NCBI GenBank assembly: GCA_023439125.1
Contig: JAEXOU010000018.1
Coordinates: 28,101-92,100, forward strand
Direction of reading: 5' to 3'
Length of the DNA stretch: 64,000 nt
Source: Bacillota bacterium
GTDB taxonomy: Bacteria > Bacillota > Clostridia > Lachnospirales > Lachnospiraceae
Shown here: positions 61,504 to 64,000 of the stretch, one piece after another
How the letters are laid out: each line of letters starts with the position of its first letter
Numbering within the stretch: position 1 is the first letter of the stretch
Made by a program: the position numbers and the translations under genes
Notes under the pieces: model-generated
What the model saw: the letters and a program-made list of their open reading frames with translations, nothing else
The model's database searches: none
What the model was told of the DNA's origin: nothing

Positions 61504-63551
61504 TAAAATAATCCTCCTATTTGATAAACGAATACAGCTGCTCCATATGCAATTAATAATTGAAGCAGAATACTAATTCCAGTCCATTTCCAAGATTTCA
61601 ATTCTCTTTTTACAACTGCAAGTGTTGCAACACAAGGTATGTATAACAGACAGAATACCATAAGTGCATATGCATTTAATGCAGTAAACCCTTGAGTTCC
61701 TAACGCATCTACTAAACTCGTCATGCCTTGTTGTGATGTAATGTTTGCAATACCGAACAGTACACTAAAACTAGAAACTACAACTTCTTTTGCTGCAAGC
61801 CCAGAGATTAGTGCAACTACAATCTGCCACAAACCAAGACCTGCTGGAACAAGAATCGGTGCCAGCCATTTACCAAACATAGCTCCATAGCTTTGTGACA
61901 TATCGGTAACCATACCTTTTACACCAAAATTTAAGATAAACCATATAATGATTGATGCAACAAAAATTGTCGTTCCTGCTTTAGTGAGATAATCCTTCAC
62001 TTTATCCCAAACATAGATAAAAATTGTTCGTTTATTAGGAGTTTTATATTCTGGTAATTCAATCAATAAAGGATTCATTTCCTTTTTATGATCAAATTTA
62101 CTCATAACGAACGCAGTCAATATCGCAATCATTATACCGATTAAATACATGGAAAACGCTACTAACATGGCATATTTTCCAAAAAACATTTCAGAGAAAA
62201 GTACATAGATTGGCAATCGAGCGCTACATGACATAAATGGTGTAACTAAAACAGTTCTTCTTCTATCTTTCATATTCTCAAGTGCACGGGATGCCATAAT
62301 CGCAGGTACGGTACAACCAAAGCCAAGTATCATAGGTATAAATGCTCGACCAGAAAGTCCTAATTTCCCCATCAGTCCATCCATGACATATGCAACCCTT
62401 GACATATATCCACTATCTTCAAGAAATGCTAATGCTAAAAAGAGGATAAAAATATTAGGTAGAAAAGTTAAGATTCCGCCTACTCCGGCAATGATACCAT
62501 CAATGATTAACGAAGTTAATACTTCATTGATTCCTAGAGCTTCAAGCCCTTTTAATGTCCACTCCGAAAAACTATCGAGTCCTATTTCAAAGATTCCTTT
62601 TAAAGCATCACCAATTGTAAATGTTAAAAAGAATACCAAAGCCATAATACCTAAAAATACAGGAAAGCCTAAATAACGATGCGTCAGAATGCTATCAACC
62701 TTATCGGTTACTGCTGCCTTTTTGCTTTTATTTACAAGGCACTCTTCGATTATCTCGTCAATAAAATCATACTTTTGATGAATAATCTCTGCCTCATAGC
62801 TGCGATCTACAATATCAGATAAATCAATGTTTGTTTTCTCTACAATTTCTGCATCATTCTCAAGCAACTTGATTGCATACCAACGATAGTTATTTGTTTC
62901 AAATCCACTTTCTTTTAATCGACCAATAATTTGATCGATCTTTTCTTCAATTTCATGACTATATACCATTGCATATTCTTTGTGATGTTGCTTAACATGT
63001 TCACTTTGCTCACCCTCATTAGGATGTTGATGATTAAATCCGATATCATGACATTTTGTCTTATGATGTGCGACTGTATGCATTAAGATCTCTAATCCTG
63101 TTTTACGACGAGCAGATACTGGAATACAAGGTATACCTAGCATTTCTGGTAATCGATGCAAATCAATCTCCATACCTCTTTCTTCAACGATATCCATCAT
63201 GTTCAATGCTAAAATTACTGGTTTTCCAAGCTCGATCAGCTGTAAAGTCAAGTATAAATTACGTTCTAGTGCAGACGCATCTGCAACATCTATAATAACA
63301 TCCACTTCAGAATCCAATATGAACTGTCTTGTCAATTTTTCTTCCATTGTATATGAAGTTAAGCTATAGGTACCCGGCAAGTCAACGACACGAAAGCGGT
63401 GATCATGATACTTCATAGCACCTTCTTTTTTCTCAACCGTAACACCTGGCCAGTTAGCTACCTTTAGTTTAGCTCCGGTGTATGCATTAAATAAAGTAGT
63501 TTTCCCACAATTTGGGTTCCCAACAAAACCCACTTTTAACTCTTCTTGCAT
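61503..63551 (-). CDS. feoB: Ferrous iron transport protein B
   Basis: A 682-residue transporter. The GTPase domain has G1 GNPNCGKTTLFN, G3 DLPGTYSL and G4 NMMD. A spacer with a His-rich stretch (AHHKTKCHDIGFNHQHP, about residues 173-189) is unusual. The membrane part has GILTFLPNIFILFLALAFLE and GCTVPAIMASRAL (Gate motifs) and a second gate, SGLAAKEVVVSSF. It imports Fe(II). It begins two bases after feoA, with GGGAGG before ATG 63551. Confidence 0.96.
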   Translation of the reverse strand: MQEELKVGFVGNPNCGKTTLFNAYTGAKLKVANWPGVTVEKKEGAMKYHDHRFRVVDLPGTYSLTSYTMEEKLTRQFILDSEVDVIIDVADASALERNLYLTLQLIELGKPVILALNMMDIVEERGMEIDLHRLPEMLGIPCIPVSARRKTGLEILMHTVAHHKTKCHDIGFNHQHPNEGEQSEHVKQHHKEYAMVYSHEIEEKIDQIIGRLKESGFETNNYRWYAIKLLENDAEIVEKTNIDLSDIVDRSYEAEIIHQKYDFIDEIIEECLVNKSKKAAVTDKVDSILTHRYLGFPVFLGIMALVFFLTFTIGDALKGIFEIGLDSFSEWTLKGLEALGINEVLTSLIIDGIIAGVGGILTFLPNIFILFLALAFLEDSGYMSRVAYVMDGLMGKLGLSGRAFIPMILGFGCTVPAIMASRALENMKDRRRTVLVTPFMSCSARLPIYVLFSEMFFGKYAMLVAFSMYLIGIMIAILTAFVMSKFDHKKEMNPLLIELPEYKTPNKRTIFIYVWDKVKDYLTKAGTTIFVASIIIWFILNFGVKGMVTDMSQSYGAMFGKWLAPILVPAGLGLWQIVVALISGLAAKEVVVSSFSVLFGIANITSQQGMTSLVDALGTQGFTALNAYALMVFCLLYIPCVATLAVVKRELKSWKWTGISILLQLLIAYGAAVFVYQIGGLF

Positions 63552-63552
63552 G

Positions 63553-63774
63553 CTACACCTCCCTTATTGTTATGTATTCTGCAAGATTTTTTCCAACTGC
63601 AAGCCTTGTTCCTCTAACTTGAAAAATGACGGAACCACTTCTTTTATTATTCAGTATTGTAATCTTAGTTCCATCTGTTAAACCTAATGCTTTCAAACGA
63701 TTTTGAGTTGCATCCGCTAATTGTACAGATTCGACTACATAATTCTCTTTGATCTTTCCATCACATAAATTCAT
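63553..63774 (-). CDS. feoA: FeoA-domain protein
   Basis: A 73-residue SH3-like protein. RLKALGLTDGTKITILNN and VIFQVRGTRLAVGKNLAEYI show the FeoA fold. It supports FeoB in iron uptake. It is the first gene of the feoA-feoB-Cys-rich operon, 40 bases after the predicted transcription start. Confidence 0.93.
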   Translation of the reverse strand: MNLCDGKIKENYVVESVQLADATQNRLKALGLTDGTKITILNNKRSGSVIFQVRGTRLAVGKNLAEYITIREV

Positions 63775-63794
63775 ATAGAATCCCTTCTTCTATT

Positions 63795-63809
63795 GATAAT
63801 AATTATCAT
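63795..63809. promoter_or_regulatory. Fur-box-like operator 1
   Basis: TGATAATAATTATCA is a perfect palindrome apart from the central base and matches the 7-1-7 Fur box of Gram-positive bacteria. It lies just after the predicted start of the feo transcript, where a bound repressor would block elongation or open-complex formation. Confidence 0.8.
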
Positions 63810-63819
63810 TTACAGGGTG

Positions 63820-63848
63820 AGTATAACGCTGTGCTCAGCTTTTGTCAA
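63820..63848 (-). promoter_or_regulatory. Promoter of the feo operon
   Basis: On the minus strand, TTGACA (63843-63848) and TATACT (63820-63825) are 17 bases apart, close to sigma-A consensus. Start of transcription would be near 63813. Confidence 0.85.
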
Positions 63849-63855
63849 CTGTTTT

Positions 63856-63870
63856 TGATAATAATTTTCA
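63856..63870. promoter_or_regulatory. Fur-box-like operator 2
   Basis: TGATAATAATTTTCA, one base off the first box's palindrome, lies just upstream of the -35. Two boxes around the promoter suggest strong, possibly looped, repression by Fur-Fe(II). Confidence 0.65.
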
Positions 63871-63924
63871 ATAAGGGGCTGTCGCACTAGCTGAATATTG
63901 TATAAAAGAATGAAGGACGATGGT

Positions 63925-63995
63925 ATTTTTCGGAGTGCCTTACAAGTCCCCACACGCACTTTGTGGGGCTTGTGAGCGTAGCGCGCCGAAGAAAA
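63925..63995. repeat. Long imperfect palindrome at the right edge
   Basis: ACAAGTCCCCACA (63942-63954) pairs with TGTGGGGCTTGT (63962-63973), nested within TTTTTCGG and CCGAAGAAAA. The flanking GCGTAGCGCGCC recalls the repeat region near 44160-44190. No gene is visible between here and the feo promoter. Confidence 0.6.
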
Positions 63996-64000
63996 TATAC

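Noticed and set aside
1..64000. CRISPR array, tRNA or rRNA genes, integrase or phage genes
   Set aside because: No regularly spaced direct repeats, tRNA-like cloverleaf ends, rRNA sequence or recombinase motifs were seen. The only mobile-element traces are the ISL3 relic, the IS3-like fragment and the small repeats.

Overview
The window is about 64 kb of AT-rich, densely packed chromosome from a Gram-positive clostridium. The gene content (two-component ABC operon, SleB-type cell-wall hydrolase, one dominant Big_2 surface protein, split transketolases, FeoB with a small Cys-rich partner, class A RNase P RNA) and the style of the sequence fit the Lachnospiraceae, resembling Lachnoclostridium/Clostridium phytofermentans. 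That genus assignment is from general recognition, not a search. Nearly all genes lie on the minus strand, so most operons read from high to low coordinates.

Region 1 (1-1759): a metal-binding ABC lipoprotein of the ZnuA type, cut by the window edge, lies downstream of a DUF368 membrane protein (PopT-like undecaprenyl-phosphate translocase family).

Region 2 (2008-34888): a roughly 33 kb cell-surface polysaccharide operon. A near-consensus promoter at 35036-35064 feeds a Wzz-like co-polymerase, an initiating sugar-phosphate transferase, an NDP-sugar epimerase, three glycosyltransferase-like proteins, an EpsG/Wzy-type polymerase and a flippase. RfbA follows, then an unusual HTH regulator fused to a degenerate RfbA-like domain. 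The next block, 9123-22920, is the most unusual part. An aminotransferase and a GNAT acetyltransferase are followed by two paralogous sets of LuxE (acyl activation), LuxC (acyl reduction to aldehyde), split transketolase (two-carbon transfer) and short-chain dehydrogenase. One set also carries an acyl carrier protein, an AMP-forming ligase and a thioesterase. A divergent LDH/MDH-family enzyme, RfbC, RfbD, GalE, a glycosyltransferase and a CapD/FlaA1-like dehydratase end the operon. My inference is that the LuxE/LuxC/transketolase/SDR sets activate a carboxylic acid, reduce it to an aldehyde, extend it by two carbons and reduce the product, possibly twice, to build an unusual surface-glycan sugar or substituent.

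Region 3 (35291-38660): a divergent O-antigen ligase/polymerase-family gene, then a decayed ISL3-family insertion sequence next to an internally deleted relative.

Region 4 (38671-47239): a large secreted Big_2 surface protein with a strong promoter and a long upstream region holding a structured segment; threonine synthase; SleB-type hydrolase; and an AP2/HNH-like DNA-binding protein. Palindromic and dispersed repeats fill the gaps.

Region 5 (47243-53702): response regulator, histidine kinase, an 891-residue exported membrane protein, and an ABC ATPase and permease in one operon.

Region 6 (54045-61004): RNase P RNA and a housekeeping operon dgt-dnaG-rpoD-trmK-uridine kinase-like.

Region 7 (61354-63870): feoA-feoB plus a Cys-rich mini-protein behind a consensus promoter flanked by two Fur-box-like palindromes. 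A roughly 200-bp hairpin-forming dispersed repeat occurs at 42307, 53844 (half) and 61132, with a fragment at 42091.
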